Assembly (NCBI RefSeq): GCF_900302505.1
Contig: NZ_OMOJ01000001.1
Span: 1 to 64,000 of the forward strand
Direction of reading: 5' to 3'
Length of the DNA stretch: 64,000 nt
Source of the DNA: Pseudoprimorskyibacter insulae
Lineage (GTDB): Bacteria; Pseudomonadota; Alphaproteobacteria; Rhodobacterales; Rhodobacteraceae
Shown: in pieces, positions 43,166-52,635 of the stretch
Layout: each line of letters begins with the position of its first letter
Numbering within the stretch: the first letter of the stretch is position 1
Translations under genes and position numbers: made by a program
Notes under the pieces: model-generated
The model's input: the letters and a program-made list of their open reading frames with translations, nothing else
Told to the model about the DNA's origin: nothing
Database searches by the model: none

Positions 43166-44059
43166 ATGGACAATTGGGATGAGGTCAGGACGGCTTTCCA
43201 CGTGGCGCGAGCCGGGACGGTCAGCGGCGCGGCGGATGCGCTTGGGGTGCATCATGCGACCGTGATCCGCCATGTCGATGCACTAGAGGCCCGGCTTGGC
43301 GTCAAGTTGTTCCAGCGGCACGCGCGGGGCTATGCCCCGACAGAAGCGGGCGTCGATCTGTTGCGGGTGGCCGAATCCGCCGACAGTCAGTTTCAGCAAT
43401 TGGCCGGGCGTCTGCGTGGGCAGGGGGCGGGCGTATCGGGCGAGTTGATCGTTACGTCTTTGGTGCATGTGTCGCATATGATGGTGCCGATGATTGCCCG
43501 GTTCCAAGAGGCGCACCCGGATGTCGTGATCCGCTACATCACGGATGAGCGTCTGTTCCGGCTGGAGTATGGAGAGGCGCATGTGGCCATTCGGGCCGGC
43601 GTGACGCCGCCGCAGAACCCTGACAATGTGGTGCAGCCGTTGATGGAAGATCCGGCCGCGCTTTATGCCAGTGCCGCATATATCGACAAATACGGACGCC
43701 CCGAGACAGAGGTGCAATTGGCCGAGCATCGCTTTGTCGCGCATGACAACACCGGTAGCCGCGCCCCGACCGAACAATGGCTGCGGGCCAATGTGCCGCC
43801 CGACCGCGTTGTGTTCCGAAGTGGCGATCCGCGCATCATGGCGATGGCCGTGGAATCTGGCGTTGGGCTTGGATTTATGTCGGTTGCGATGGGCGATGCC
43901 TCGCCCGATCTGATGCAGGTCATGCCGCCGCGTGACGATTGGACGGCGACCCTTTGGCTGGTGACGCATGTCGATTTGCACCGCACCGCCAAGGTTCAGG
44001 CATTCCTGTCGCACTTGAAGGCCGAGGTGAAAGCGCTGCCCTGCATGAAAAAGGGCTAA
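43166..44059 (+). CDS. LysR-family transcriptional regulator
   Basis: The protein (297 aa) has an N-terminal HTH (TVSGAADALGVHHATVIRHV, residues ~17-36) and a LysR substrate domain (YASAAYIDKYG, VESGVGLGFMSVAMGD). The ATG at 43166 is supported by AGGGCAGG and by the position of the HTH. No divergent metabolic gene is adjacent, since ffh is housekeeping, so its target and inducer are unknown. A 233-bp gap with no gene follows before the ArsR gene. Confidence 0.9.
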   Translation: MDNWDEVRTAFHVARAGTVSGAADALGVHHATVIRHVDALEARLGVKLFQRHARGYAPTEAGVDLLRVAESADSQFQQLAGRLRGQGAGVSGELIVTSLVHVSHMMVPMIARFQEAHPDVVIRYITDERLFRLEYGEAHVAIRAGVTPPQNPDNVVQPLMEDPAALYASAAYIDKYGRPETEVQLAEHRFVAHDNTGSRAPTEQWLRANVPPDRVVFRSGDPRIMAMAVESGVGLGFMSVAMGDASPDLMQVMPPRDDWTATLWLVTHVDLHRTAKVQAFLSHLKAEVKALPCMKKG

Positions 44060-44292
44060 AAATTAGGCAAATGCACTGATTTGGGAATTGGGCCGGTCAA
44101 TTCCCCTAACTGTTGCGCGAATGTTACGTCATAAAGATATTTGAGAGCCGCGCCATGATCCCTCAGGGCCGGTTCAGCGGCACAGTATTTGCCAAAAATC
44201 CATTTGCGTCCCGTAGCAAGTTTCAGTGCGCCAAACGTTGACTTGTATATCCCCAGCTGCGGGGCAGCACCGATCTTTTAAGAATGCACGGG
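44060..44292. other. Gene-free gap between convergent LysR and ArsR genes
   Basis: No ORF, tRNA or strong terminator was found. The sequence is less GC-rich than its surroundings, with TTGACT near 44239 but no partner -10 at proper spacing. Confidence 0.35.
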
Positions 44293-44628
44293 TCAGGCCT
44301 CTGGGTCTGGCCCGAATTCTTTTTCCAGGAACTTTTCAAATGCATCCAGGTTGATCGCCTCAAACTGACCAAAGCCTTGCATCCAGACGCTGGCTTCACG
44401 CATCGCGTCTGGTTCCAACTTGCACCATTTCACGCGGCCGCGTTTTTCTTGGCTGATCAATCCGGCGCGTGTCAGGATCGTCAGATGCTTTGAGATCGCG
44501 GCCAGCGACATTTCAAACGGTTCGGCCACGTCGGTCACGGCCATGTCATCCTCAAGCAGCATCGACAGGATGCGTCTGCGGGTCGGATCGGCCAGCGCGG
44601 CAAAGACAATATCCAGATCGGTGCTCAT
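44293..44628 (-). CDS. ArsR-family (SdpR-like) transcriptional regulator
   Basis: This 111-aa winged-helix protein opens LDIVFAALADPTRRRILSML, then VTDVAEPFEMSLAAISKHLT (recognition helix) and LISQEKRGRVKWCKLEPDAM. No pair of metal-binding cysteines is seen, so it is probably not a metal sensor but of the SdpR type often paired with an SRPBCC (AHSA1) gene, which is absent here. It is divergent from the F0 operon across a 265-bp region containing GC hairpins. Confidence 0.88.
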   Translation of the reverse strand: MSTDLDIVFAALADPTRRRILSMLLEDDMAVTDVAEPFEMSLAAISKHLTILTRAGLISQEKRGRVKWCKLEPDAMREASVWMQGFGQFEAINLDAFEKFLEKEFGPDPEA

Positions 44629-44783
44629 GCCTGCGTTGTGGCCTGTTTTCGTGGAGGGTCAAGGGGGCTGCTTTGCCCCCGGTCAGGCACACTTAACCGA
44701 AAAGTTGAATTTGCGAAACCTGTTGAATCCGGGGCTTAGGCCCCTGCGACGCTTTGGCGTTGTGTCTGGTTCTTTGGGGAAAA

Positions 44784-44796
44784 TGTATTTTATACA
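44784..44796. promoter_or_regulatory. Small AT-rich palindrome upstream of atpI
   Basis: TGTAT (44784-44788) and ATACA (44792-44796) flank TTT in an otherwise GC-rich gap, about 100 bp before atpI. It could be a -10 region (TATACA at 44791-44796) or a regulator site. No good -35 is spaced correctly. Confidence 0.3.
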
Positions 44797-44893
44797 ATGG
44801 CTTATATCAGTTCCTACGGGGCCAAGGGCACGCTTGACTCAGGCCCCGTCACGCCATAGCACATGGCCAACTGTCCAGATGGGGCCAATTGGC

Positions 44894-45235
44894 GTGACCG
44901 AACCCGACAAAGCGAAGCAACTTGCTGACCTCGAGGCGCGGATCAAAGCGGCCAAAGGCGGGGGGGAATCCCGCGCCCATCAGGAAGAACACTATTCGAT
45001 GGCCCAGCACGGCTGGCGGATGGTAACGGAATTGGTGGCTGGTCTGGGGATCGGCTTTGGCATCGGATACGGGCTGGACAGCCTGTTCGGCACACTGCCG
45101 ATCTTTCTGGTGCTGTTTACATTGCTGGGGTTCGTTGCTGGCGTAAAGACGATGATGCGCAGCGCAGCGGAACTTCAAAAGGGACAATCGGCCCAAGAGG
45201 CCGGAGAGGACGAGAGGACGAACGATGGCAACTGA
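44894..45235 (+). CDS. atpI: ATP synthase protein I (AtpI)
   Basis: AtpI aids assembly of the c-ring. The protein (113 aa) has a polar, coiled-coil-like N-terminus ([20 protein letters not shown]) and two membrane helices ([20 protein letters not shown] and [17 protein letters not shown]). The start is most likely GTG 44894, giving VTEPDKAK, which matches the family N-terminus; ATG 44879 is the alternative. It overlaps atpB by 11 bases. Confidence 0.85.
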   Translation: MTEPDKAKQLADLEARIKAAKGGGESRAHQEEHYSMAQHGWRMVTELVAGLGIGFGIGYGLDSLFGTLPIFLVLFTLLGFVAGVKTMMRSAAELQKGQSAQEAGEDERTNDGN

Positions 45236-45983
45236 AGCGCACGGTGCAGAAGAAGGCGGTCTGGTGTTCCACCCGATGGACCAGTTCATCATCAAGCCGC
45301 TATTTGGCGGTGATGAGATCGGCCTGTTCACCATCACCAACGCAACGCTGTGGATGGCTCTGACCGTTCTGGCAATCGTTGGTCTGCTGGTCTTCGGCTC
45401 GTCGCGTCGCGCCATCGTGCCGTCGCGCGGTCAGTCGGTTGCAGAACTGGCCTACGGTTTTGTCTACAAGATGGTTGAAGACGTCACCGGCAAAGACGGT
45501 GTGAAGTACTTCCCCTACATCATGACCCTGTTCATGTTCATCGTGATGGCCAACTTCCTTGGCCTGATCCCGATGTCCTTCACCACCACTTCGCACTTTG
45601 CTGTGACCGTGGTTCTGGCGCTGCTGGTGTTCCTGACCGTGACCATTCTGGGCTTCGTCAAGAACGGCACTGGCTTCCTCGGCCTCTTCTGGGTCAGCTC
45701 GGCACCGCTGCCGTTGCGCCCGATCCTGGCGATCATCGAACTGATTTCGTACTTCGTTCGTCCGGTCAGCCACTCCATCCGTCTTGCTGGTAACGTTATG
45801 GCCGGCCACGCGGTTATCAAAGTTTTCGCCGGCTTCGCAGCCATCGCTGTCATCAGCCCGGTCTCGGTCGTCGCAATCACCGCGATGTACGGTCTGGAAG
45901 TTCTGGTGGCCTTCATTCAGGCATACGTGTTCACCATCCTGACATGCGTATACCTGAAAGACGCGCTGCATCCGCACCACTAA
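45225..45983 (+). CDS. atpB: ATP synthase F0 subunit a
   Basis: Subunit a forms the proton half-channels. It is 252 aa with the conserved [14 protein letters not shown] segment carrying the essential arginine at residue 186, and [19 protein letters not shown] near the C-terminus. Five to six helices are predicted. It overlaps atpI at its start and is followed after 77 bp by atpE, a spacing typical of separate, stronger translation of the c subunit. Confidence 0.95.
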   Translation: MATEAHGAEEGGLVFHPMDQFIIKPLFGGDEIGLFTITNATLWMALTVLAIVGLLVFGSSRRAIVPSRGQSVAELAYGFVYKMVEDVTGKDGVKYFPYIMTLFMFIVMANFLGLIPMSFTTTSHFAVTVVLALLVFLTVTILGFVKNGTGFLGLFWVSSAPLPLRPILAIIELISYFVRPVSHSIRLAGNVMAGHAVIKVFAGFAAIAVISPVSVVAITAMYGLEVLVAFIQAYVFTILTCVYLKDALHPHH

Positions 45984-46060
45984 AAGGATCGGCGGGCATC
46001 TGCCTGCCATCCCCCGAAATAACCCTGAATACTAACTTCCAATCGTAAGGAGATACCCCA

Positions 46061-46285
46061 ATGGAAGGTCAACTCGCACACATCGGCGCAGGTCTCGCAG
46101 CAATCGGTTCCGGCGCAGCCGCAATCGGTGTGGGTAACGTCGCAGGCAACTTCCTGGCCGGCGCCCTGCGCAACCCTTCGGCAGCTGCATCGCAGACCGC
46201 CACCCTGTTCATCGGTATCGCTTTCGCAGAAGCACTGGGCATCTTCTCGTTCCTCGTTGCTCTGCTGCTGATGTTCGCCGTCTAA
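46061..46285 (+). CDS. atpE: ATP synthase F0 subunit c
   Basis: Subunit c is a 74-aa hairpin of two helices. The first carries the glycine motif ([17 protein letters not shown]), the polar loop is RNPS, and the second carries the proton-binding carboxylate Glu57 in [13 protein letters not shown]. The ribosome site AAGGAG is strong, fitting the need for many copies per enzyme. It lies in the order atpI-B-E-F'-F, typical of Rhodobacterales, with the F1 genes elsewhere. Confidence 0.96.
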   Translation: MEGQLAHIGAGLAAIGSGAAAIGVGNVAGNFLAGALRNPSAAASQTATLFIGIAFAEALGIFSFLVALLLMFAV

Positions 46286-46368
46286 TCCACGGATCCTGAT
46301 CCTTACGCGCGGGCCGTGCCGCTAATGCGGCCGGCCCGTTGTAAAGAAAAGTTCCGACGGAGGACGAT

Positions 46369-46935
46369 ATGGCAACCGATACCCACGCAGCCACCGGTCA
46401 CGAAGCCGAGGCCGCACACGGTGCAGCAGAAGCAGCCGCTTCCGCACCGGGCATGCCGCAGCTCGACTTCTCGAACTGGGGCAACCAGATTTTCTGGCTT
46501 CTGATCACGCTGGTCGTGATCTACTTTGTCCTCTCGCGTATCGCTCTGCCGCGCATTGCTGCGGTTCTGGCGGAACGTCAGGGAACGATCACGAATGACA
46601 TCGCCGCGGCAGAAGACCTGAAGCGTCAGGCTGTCGAGGCAGAAGAAGCCTACAATAAGGCGCTGGTTGATGCCCGTGCCGAAGCCCAGGCCATTATCGC
46701 TCAGAACAAAGCCGAAATGCAGGCTGAACTGGACGCGGCTCTGGCAAAGGCAGACACCGAAATCGCAGCGAAAGCCGCGGAATCGGAAAAAGCCATCGCA
46801 GAAATTCGCGCCTCTGCCGTCGAAAGCGTAGAAGCCGTCGCCAAAGAAGCTGCACAAGAGATTGTTGCCGCACTTGGTGGTAAGGCCGATGCCGCTGCTG
46901 TCGCAGACGCTGTAACCAACCGGATCAAGGGGTAA
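46369..46935 (+). CDS. atpF': ATP synthase F0 subunit b'
   Basis: This is a 188-aa peripheral-stalk subunit with an Ala/His/Glu-rich cytoplasmic N-terminus of ~40 residues, one membrane helix ([20 protein letters not shown]) and a long coiled coil rich in Ala, Glu and Lys. The presence of both b' and b is the arrangement of photosynthetic and related alphaproteobacteria. The start has GGAGG upstream. It is separated from atpF by 5 bp. Confidence 0.93.
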   Translation: MATDTHAATGHEAEAAHGAAEAAASAPGMPQLDFSNWGNQIFWLLITLVVIYFVLSRIALPRIAAVLAERQGTITNDIAAAEDLKRQAVEAEEAYNKALVDARAEAQAIIAQNKAEMQAELDAALAKADTEIAAKAAESEKAIAEIRASAVESVEAVAKEAAQEIVAALGGKADAAAVADAVTNRIKG

Positions 46936-46940
46936 GTACC

Positions 46941-47501
46941 ATGCGCAAGCTGACGACCACTCTTGCCCTGTCGCTGCTGGCCAGCCCGGCCTTTGCGGCA
47001 TCCGGCCCGTTCTTCTCGCTTAAGAACACGAACTTCATCGTGTTGCTGGCGTTCCTGCTGTTCATCGCGGTTCTTGTGTACTTCAAGGTTCCGTCGATGC
47101 TGGGCAAGATGCTGGACAAGCGCGCAGACGACATCCGCAGCGAACTGGACGAAGCCCGCAAGCTTCGTGAAGACGCCCAAAGCCTTCTGGCCTCGTATGA
47201 GCGCAAGCAGGCAGAGGTCAAAGACCAGGCCGCCCGCATTGTTGAGCACGCCAAAACCGAAGCAGGCCTTGCTGCACAGCAGGCCAAAGCGGATATGGAA
47301 GCCTCGATCGTGCGCCGTCTGGCCGCTGCTCAGGATCAGATTGCATCGGCCGAAGCCGCTGCCATCAAGGAAGTGCGCGACCGCGCCGTTGTTGTTGCCG
47401 TCCAGGCTGCACGCGAAGTGATCGCAAAGCAAACCACTGCACAGAGCGCGTCGAAACTGATCGACGACTCGATCGCCGTGGTTGGTGCCAAGCTGCACTG
47501 A
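46941..47501 (+). CDS. atpF: ATP synthase F0 subunit b
   Basis: Subunit b is 186 aa. An N-terminal hydrophobic segment that looks like a cleavable leader (MRKLTTTLALSLLASPAFAA) precedes the true anchor (TNFIVLLAFLLFIAVLVYF) and a coiled coil. The leader-like stretch is odd for a b subunit, though seen in this order (from memory). It ends the F0 operon, and a clear terminator follows. Confidence 0.93.
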   Translation: MRKLTTTLALSLLASPAFAASGPFFSLKNTNFIVLLAFLLFIAVLVYFKVPSMLGKMLDKRADDIRSELDEARKLREDAQSLLASYERKQAEVKDQAARIVEHAKTEAGLAAQQAKADMEASIVRRLAAAQDQIASAEAAAIKEVRDRAVVVAVQAAREVIAKQTTAQSASKLIDDSIAVVGAKLH

Positions 47502-47524
47502 TCGCTGACAGATCCAATTAGATG

Positions 47525-47556
47525 ACCCCGGTCCAAGTGGCCGGGGTTTTCTTATT
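47525..47556 (+). terminator. F0 operon terminator
   Basis: ACCCCGG (47525-47531) pairs with CCGGGGT (47541-47547), extended by two more pairs (one T-G), then TTTTCTTATTT. It lies 23 bp beyond the atpF stop and just before the convergent argE-like gene. Confidence 0.85.
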
Positions 47557-48718
47557 TCGACATGCAGTATTGCGCGACACCGTCCAAAAAAGTCAGGCAT
47601 TTGGCCAACTGGTCGATGGCGATGAACTCGTCTGCCTTGTGCGCCTGCGCAATCGAGCCGGGACCACATAGGACGGATGGTATCCCTTCGGTCTGAAACA
47701 GGCCCGCTTCGGTGTTGAACGGCACGGTCTGGGCGGCATTGGCACCCGTCAGATACATGGCCAGATCCCGTGCCGGGTTCACCGCCTCTGGCGTCAACTC
47801 TCGCACCTCCCCTATGACCTCGGTCATGATCCCGGCGTCGCGCGATATGGCGGTCATCGCGGGCAAAAGTTCGGTCGCTTGGAACGTGGCCAACTGGTCT
47901 TTGACGTAGGCCAGATCCGATTGCTGCACCGGGCGCATTTCCCAGCCCAGTTCCGCCGTGCTGGGGATGACATTCAGGCCAACACCGCCATTCAGCAGGC
48001 CAATGTTGATTGTGCTCCAAGGTGGGTCAAAGGGGCTGTCGCTGGGCCGTCGTGCCTTAAGCCCCTCGACCAGATCCAGCAGGCGCCCCGCATAGCGGGC
48101 GGCATAGGCCACGGCGTTGACGCCTTGATCGGGTTGCGACCCGTGGCCCGCCAACCCGTGAAACCGCGTCACATATTCGCAGCAGCCCTTGTGCCCATCG
48201 ACCACCTGCATCTCGGTCGGTTCGCCCACGATGGCCATGGAAGGCCGATAGCCGAGCCTCGCAAGCTGCGGCAATAGCGCGCGTGCACCGATGCAGCCCA
48301 CCTCCTCATCGTGGGTCAGGCAGATGTGAATAGGGCGCTCTAACGCGTGCACGTCCAGCCCTTCGGCCACAGTCAGGCAGGCGGCGATAAAGCCCTTCAT
48401 GTCGCAGGTGCCGCGCCCGTAAAGCCGCCCATCATCTGGCCACAGGGCAAACGGGTCGCTAGACCACTCCTGATCATCGACGGGAACCACGTCAGAATGG
48501 CCAGACAGAACCACGCCGCCGGGGCGATTTGGCCCCAAAGTGGCGAATAAATTGGCCTTAGTCCCGCATGGTGATGGGAGGAATTCAATTCGCGCCCCAA
48601 GATTGATCAAAATACCCCGGATATGATCCAATATCGGCAGATTGCTGTCCCGCGACACGCTGGGAAAGGCGATCAAATCGGCCAGATGGGCAATCGTTCG
48701 ATCCAGATCCGCCGTCAT
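47552..48718 (-). CDS. argE: ArgE-type M20 deacetylase
   Basis: This 388-aa zinc peptidase-family protein is annotated as acetylornithine deacetylase by its motifs: VLSGHSDVVPVDDQEW with metal His/Asp, YGRGTCDMKGF with the bridging Asp, and LTHDEEVGCIGA with the catalytic Glu pair. It could instead deacetylate an N-acetylated diamine. Its ATG overlaps the stop of the broken ectoine-hydrolase-like gene by four bases, so the two were built as one unit. That context suggests deacetylation of an N-acetyl-diaminobutyrate-like intermediate rather than arginine synthesis (inference). Confidence 0.85.
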   Translation of the reverse strand: MTADLDRTIAHLADLIAFPSVSRDSNLPILDHIRGILINLGARIEFLPSPCGTKANLFATLGPNRPGGVVLSGHSDVVPVDDQEWSSDPFALWPDDGRLYGRGTCDMKGFIAACLTVAEGLDVHALERPIHICLTHDEEVGCIGARALLPQLARLGYRPSMAIVGEPTEMQVVDGHKGCCEYVTRFHGLAGHGSQPDQGVNAVAYAARYAGRLLDLVEGLKARRPSDSPFDPPWSTINIGLLNGGVGLNVIPSTAELGWEMRPVQQSDLAYVKDQLATFQATELLPAMTAISRDAGIMTEVIGEVRELTPEAVNPARDLAMYLTGANAAQTVPFNTEAGLFQTEGIPSVLCGPGSIAQAHKADEFIAIDQLAKCLTFLDGVAQYCMSK

Positions 48719-49911
48719 GGTTTGACGAACAATTGGCGGGGTCGATGGCAGAACGGTTCGGCCGGGCCGTCCTCGCGGATCAGGATCGACTCGGTGATCT
48801 CTAGCCCCCAGTCCTGAATCCACAGGCCGGGCATAAAATGGAAGGTCATCCCCGGCTTCAGAACGCTTTGGTCCTCGGGTCTGAGGGATATGGTCCGTTC
48901 CCCCCAATCGGGCGGATAGCTGATACCGATGGGATAGCCGCAGCGTGCACCGCGTTCGATGCCAGCTGCCTCAAGCGGGGCGGCAAGCGCATTGGCCACA
49001 TCGCAGGCCCGATTGCCCGCACGGGCGGCGTTCAATCCTGCCTCAAGCCCTTCGATCAACGCGGCCTCGGCCCGGCGAATGTGGTCGGGCGGGGAGCCGA
49101 GGAAAATCGTCCGTCAGAAGGGCGCGTGATAGCGGCGGTAACATCCGGCGATTTCAAAGAACGTGGCTTCGCCCGTGGCAAATGGGCGGCCATCCCACGT
49201 CAGATGCGGCGCGGCGGCGTCCGATCCTGACGGTAAAAGCGGCACGATTGCAGCGTAATCGCCCCAATGGCCATCAGCCCCGCGCACCGCATCGCGCAGG
49301 ATTTCGGCCACAACTTCGTTCTTGGGCACGCCCGGTTCGACCCGTTCCAGCAGCCCGTCCACGATTTTTTCCGATATCCGGGCGGCACGGCGCATAAAGG
49401 TGATTTCTTCGTCCGACTTGATCGCCCGCTGCCAGTTCACCAATGCGGTGGCATCGGCAAACTGCGCTTGCGGCAGCTCCGCGACCAGCACCGCATGCGC
49501 CTTGGCTGAGTAGTAGTAATTGTCCATCTCAACGCCGATCCGCGCCTGCGACAGGCCAAGGCCCGCAATCCTTGCCGCAAGGTCTTGCATCGGGTGGCGA
49601 GTGGTCGATTGCACGTAGTGATCGGCATAGCCCGTTACATGGTCGTCGTCCATCCAGACCGTGCGCAATGCGCCATTGGTGTCTTGGTTTCGGCCCCACC
49701 AAATCGGGTCGCCATCCATGCGGATCAAGACCGCTTGATGCACGTAGAAGGACCAGCCGTCATAGCCCGTCAACCAGGCCTGATTGGATGGGTCGGATAA
49801 GATCAGCAGATCCAAGCCATCCCGCGCCATTGCGGCACGGACCAAGGTCAGCCGCCGTTCATACTCCGCCGAGGAGAAAGGAATATTTTTGGAAACACTC
49901 GAATGCGACAT
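48715..49911 (-). pseudogene. doeA: Ectoine hydrolase-like M24 protein (DoeA/EutD), interrupted by in-frame TGA
   Basis: Two reading frames in the same phase join into one 398-codon M24 'pita-bread' protein. The N-terminal part (49911-49117) has LLILSDPSNQAWLTGYDGWS, PIWWGRNQDTNGAL and IGVEMDNYYYSAKAHAVLV, strongly like ectoine hydrolase. It stops at a TGA at 49116-49114 (codon 266), right after YRRYHAPF. The frame then continues RTIFLGSPPDHIRRAEAALI, GYPIGISYPPDWGERTI and MTFHFMPGLWIQDWGLEITE without another stop. A Ser TCA to TGA change would explain it, since relatives have a residue before RT. A recent nonsense mutation, sequencing error or read-through are the options. Confidence 0.85.
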
Positions 49912-50208
49912 GTCACTGACCCCACCGTTGCGCCCAACGATAATGTGCGGGGTTGGTGAAAACGCCTAGAAAAAACGGACCGAGGCCCTTGTTCGGCGCG
50001 TTTTCCGGGCGATTCTTGGCCTGGCCTTTTGGTACAGCAGATTTTCGCTAGACGTAATTTTCTGGCGAAACGCCGCAAATAGACGCGCATCTGACAATTC
50101 CGTAGGGTCTTTCGCGCAATTTTGGCAATCCGGTTGCAAGTCATGCCGAGACGCGTCTAGGCTTAGGGCAACAGCGCAATTCAAGACGCATAAATCAGGG
50201 AGCCACGA
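49912..50208. other. Intergenic region upstream of potA with palindromes
   Basis: No gene is seen in these 297 bases. GCC-AGACGCGTCT-GGC (50145-50162, one mismatch pair) is a near-perfect 18-bp palindrome about 50 bp before potA and could be an operator. TTTCGC and GCGAAA (near 50042-50070) form a looser inverted repeat. Confidence 0.4.
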
Positions 50209-51312
50209 TTGGCCGATTCAGGGCACAACGACGCGTTCGTCGAATTTGAGCGTGTGCAAAAAAGCTACGACGGCGAGTCGCTGGTCGTAAAAGATCTTAA
50301 CTTAACCATGCCCAAGGGCGAGTTTCTGACGATGCTCGGGCCGTCGGGGTCAGGCAAGACGACTTGCCTGATGATGCTGGCAGGGTTCGAAACGGCGACT
50401 CATGGCGATATTCGTCTGGACGGCGTGTCGATCAACAACATTCCCCCGCACAAACGCGGCATTGGGATGGTGTTCCAGAACTACGCCCTGTTCCCGCATA
50501 TGACGGTGGCTGAAAACCTCAGCTTTCCGCTGGAAGTCCGCAAGTTGGGCAAGTCCGAGCGTGAGGCCAAGGTCAAGCGGGCGCTGGAAATGGTGCAGAT
50601 GGGGGCCTTTGGGGGCCGTCGACCTGCGCAGCTTTCGGGTGGTCAGCAGCAGCGGATCGCCTTGGCCCGCGCCTTGGTGTTTGAAGCCGAACTGGTTTTG
50701 ATGGACGAACCGCTTGGCGCGCTGGACAAACAGCTCCGCGAACACATGCAGTTCGAAATCAAGCGCATCGCGGATAATCTGGGCATCACAGTGGTCTATG
50801 TGACCCACGACCAGACTGAAGCCTTGACCATGTCGGACCGCGTTGCCGTGTTCAACGATGGCCGCATTCAGCAGCTGGCCCCGCCGGATCAGCTCTATGA
50901 AGAGCCGCAGAACAGTTTCGTGGCGCAGTTCATCGGCGAAAACAACACGCTGGAAGGCGTGGTTCAGGAAATTCGCGGCGATGTCTGCACCGTTCGTCTG
51001 GACGACGGTGAGGTGATCGACGCCAAGCCCGTGAACGTCACCAAAGCCGGTGAACGCACCCGCGTGTCGATCCGTCCCGAACGGGTGGAATATAACAAGG
51101 ATCGACTGCAAGAGGGCGCCCACACGTTGAAGGCCGAAGTGCTGGAATTCATCTACATGGGCGACATTTTCCGCACGCGTCTGCGCGTTGCTGGAAACGA
51201 CGAATTTATCATCAAAACGCGTAATGCGCCGGACCAGACTCGTCTGACACCGGGTCAGCAGATCGAAATCGGTTGGTTGCCGGCTGATTGCCGCGCACTC
51301 GACGCGAGCTAA
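50209..51312 (+). CDS. potA: Polyamine-type ABC transporter ATP-binding protein
   Basis: This ATPase (367 aa) has Walker A GPSGSGKTT (about residues 44-52), signature LSGGQQQR, Walker B LVLMDEPLGALDKQLRE and a C-terminal TOBE domain (SIRPERVEYN). The DEPLGALDKQLRE wording is typical of the PotA/spermidine-putrescine group. The start is TTG at 50209, six bases after GGGAG; there is no better ATG. It heads the operon potA-potD-DUF1330-potB-potC. The substrate is unknown: polyamine is the family default, and the neighbouring ectoine/diamine genes make related cationic compounds possible. Confidence 0.92.
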   Translation: MADSGHNDAFVEFERVQKSYDGESLVVKDLNLTMPKGEFLTMLGPSGSGKTTCLMMLAGFETATHGDIRLDGVSINNIPPHKRGIGMVFQNYALFPHMTVAENLSFPLEVRKLGKSEREAKVKRALEMVQMGAFGGRRPAQLSGGQQQRIALARALVFEAELVLMDEPLGALDKQLREHMQFEIKRIADNLGITVVYVTHDQTEALTMSDRVAVFNDGRIQQLAPPDQLYEEPQNSFVAQFIGENNTLEGVVQEIRGDVCTVRLDDGEVIDAKPVNVTKAGERTRVSIRPERVEYNKDRLQEGAHTLKAEVLEFIYMGDIFRTRLRVAGNDEFIIKTRNAPDQTRLTPGQQIEIGWLPADCRALDAS

Positions 51313-51428
51313 GGTTTCCGTTCGGGCGGTGCATCGCTCTTGCGCCGTCCGATCTGGCAAAAGGGTCTGGCGTTTCGCCCGTAACTCAGGCCTGCAATAT
51401 CGAAAACGGGCGGCTTAGGGAGACTGAA

Positions 51429-52541
51429 ATGAAAGTCATCACTTCTATTCTTGCAACGACCGCACTGACCGTTGCAGCTGGGTCGGCCTTCGCAGCCGGT
51501 CACGGCATGGCCGACAGCCTGACCATCGTCAGCTGGGGCGGTGCCTACCAGAACAGCCAGCTGAAAGCCTATGTTGAGCCCTACATGGCCGCCAACCCCG
51601 GCGTGACCGTGAACTGGGACGAATCCTCGGCAGAGGCTGTGGCCAAACTGCGCGCCATGAACGAAGCTGGCAACATCACCTGGGATCTGGTCGACGTCGA
51701 AGCCGCTGACGGCATTCGTCTGTGCGACGAAGGTCTGGCGATGGAAATCGACCACGACGAACAGCTTGCCGCTGGCAACGACGGTTCGTCTGCGTCGGAC
51801 GACTTTGGCGACTCGATCGTGTCGGATTGCTTCATTCCGCAGATCGTGTTCTCGACCACCTTCGGCTATCGCTCGGACATGGTTGGCGACAACGCACCGA
51901 CCGACATCTGCGCAATCTTTGACACCGACGCCTATCCGGGCAAGCGCGCGCTGAACAAGCGTCCGATCGGTAACGTCGAATGGGCGCTGCTGTGTGACGG
52001 CGTTGCCAAGGACGATATCTATGACGTTCTGGCCACCGAAGAAGGTCAGGACCGCGCTCTGGCCAAGCTGGGCACCATCAAGGATCAGGTGATCTGGTGG
52101 AACGCTGGCGCTGACACGCCGCAGCTTCTGGCGGATGGCGAAGTCGTCATCGGTTCGACCTACAACGGTCGTCTGTTCTCGGCCATTGCTGAACAGAACC
52201 AGCCGATTGGCATGCTGTGGGACGCACAGATGCTGGACTTTGACGGCTGGATCGTTCCCGAAGGTCTGCCCGAAGATCGTCTGGCACGCGTGATGGACTT
52301 CCTGAAGTTCGCCACCGACACCCAGCGTCTGGCCGATCAGGCCGCTTACATCTCCTACGGTCCGGCACGCGCTTCGTCGGCATCGCTGGTTGGTAAGCAC
52401 GCCGAACTGGGCATCGAAATGGCGCCGCACATGCCGACCGACCCGGCAAACGCCAAGAACGTCTTCGTCACCCAGTACGAATTCTGGGCTGACTACCGTG
52501 ACGATCTGGATGCAAAATTCCAGGCGTGGCTGGTTCAGTAA
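51429..52541 (+). CDS. potD: Polyamine-type ABC transporter substrate-binding protein
   Basis: This periplasmic binding protein is 370 aa, with signal peptide MKVITSILATTALTVAAGSA cleaved near residue 23, then LTIVSWGGAYQNSQLKAYV, typical of the PotD/IdcR-like family. Other blocks are WDLVDVEAADGIRLCDEGL and WALLCDGVAKDDIYDVLA. The ATG at 51429 has AGGGAG upstream, and the longer frame covers the intergenic region. Two cysteine pairs may form disulphides. A GC-rich hairpin follows before the DUF1330 gene. Confidence 0.92.
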   Translation: MKVITSILATTALTVAAGSAFAAGHGMADSLTIVSWGGAYQNSQLKAYVEPYMAANPGVTVNWDESSAEAVAKLRAMNEAGNITWDLVDVEAADGIRLCDEGLAMEIDHDEQLAAGNDGSSASDDFGDSIVSDCFIPQIVFSTTFGYRSDMVGDNAPTDICAIFDTDAYPGKRALNKRPIGNVEWALLCDGVAKDDIYDVLATEEGQDRALAKLGTIKDQVIWWNAGADTPQLLADGEVVIGSTYNGRLFSAIAEQNQPIGMLWDAQMLDFDGWIVPEGLPEDRLARVMDFLKFATDTQRLADQAAYISYGPARASSASLVGKHAELGIEMAPHMPTDPANAKNVFVTQYEFWADYRDDLDAKFQAWLVQ

Positions 52542-52584
52542 TCTGATCTGAGCGGCGGTCCAGGCCGCCGCCAAGACACTCGAT

Positions 52585-52606
52585 CGGGCGGGATCAGTCC
52601 CGCCCG
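52585..52606 (+). other. Hairpin after potD
   Basis: CGGGCGGG (52585-52592) pairs with CCCGCCCG (52599-52606) around ATCAGT. There is no T-run, so it probably protects the potD message end. Confidence 0.4.
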
Positions 52607-52635
52607 GTTCGCAATAACACAAACCGGAGCCAGCC

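Noticed and set aside
49114-49911. Treating the two doeA pieces as separate functional genes
   Set aside because: The downstream piece lacks a ribosome site and start context, both lie in one frame, and together they make one normal M24 protein.
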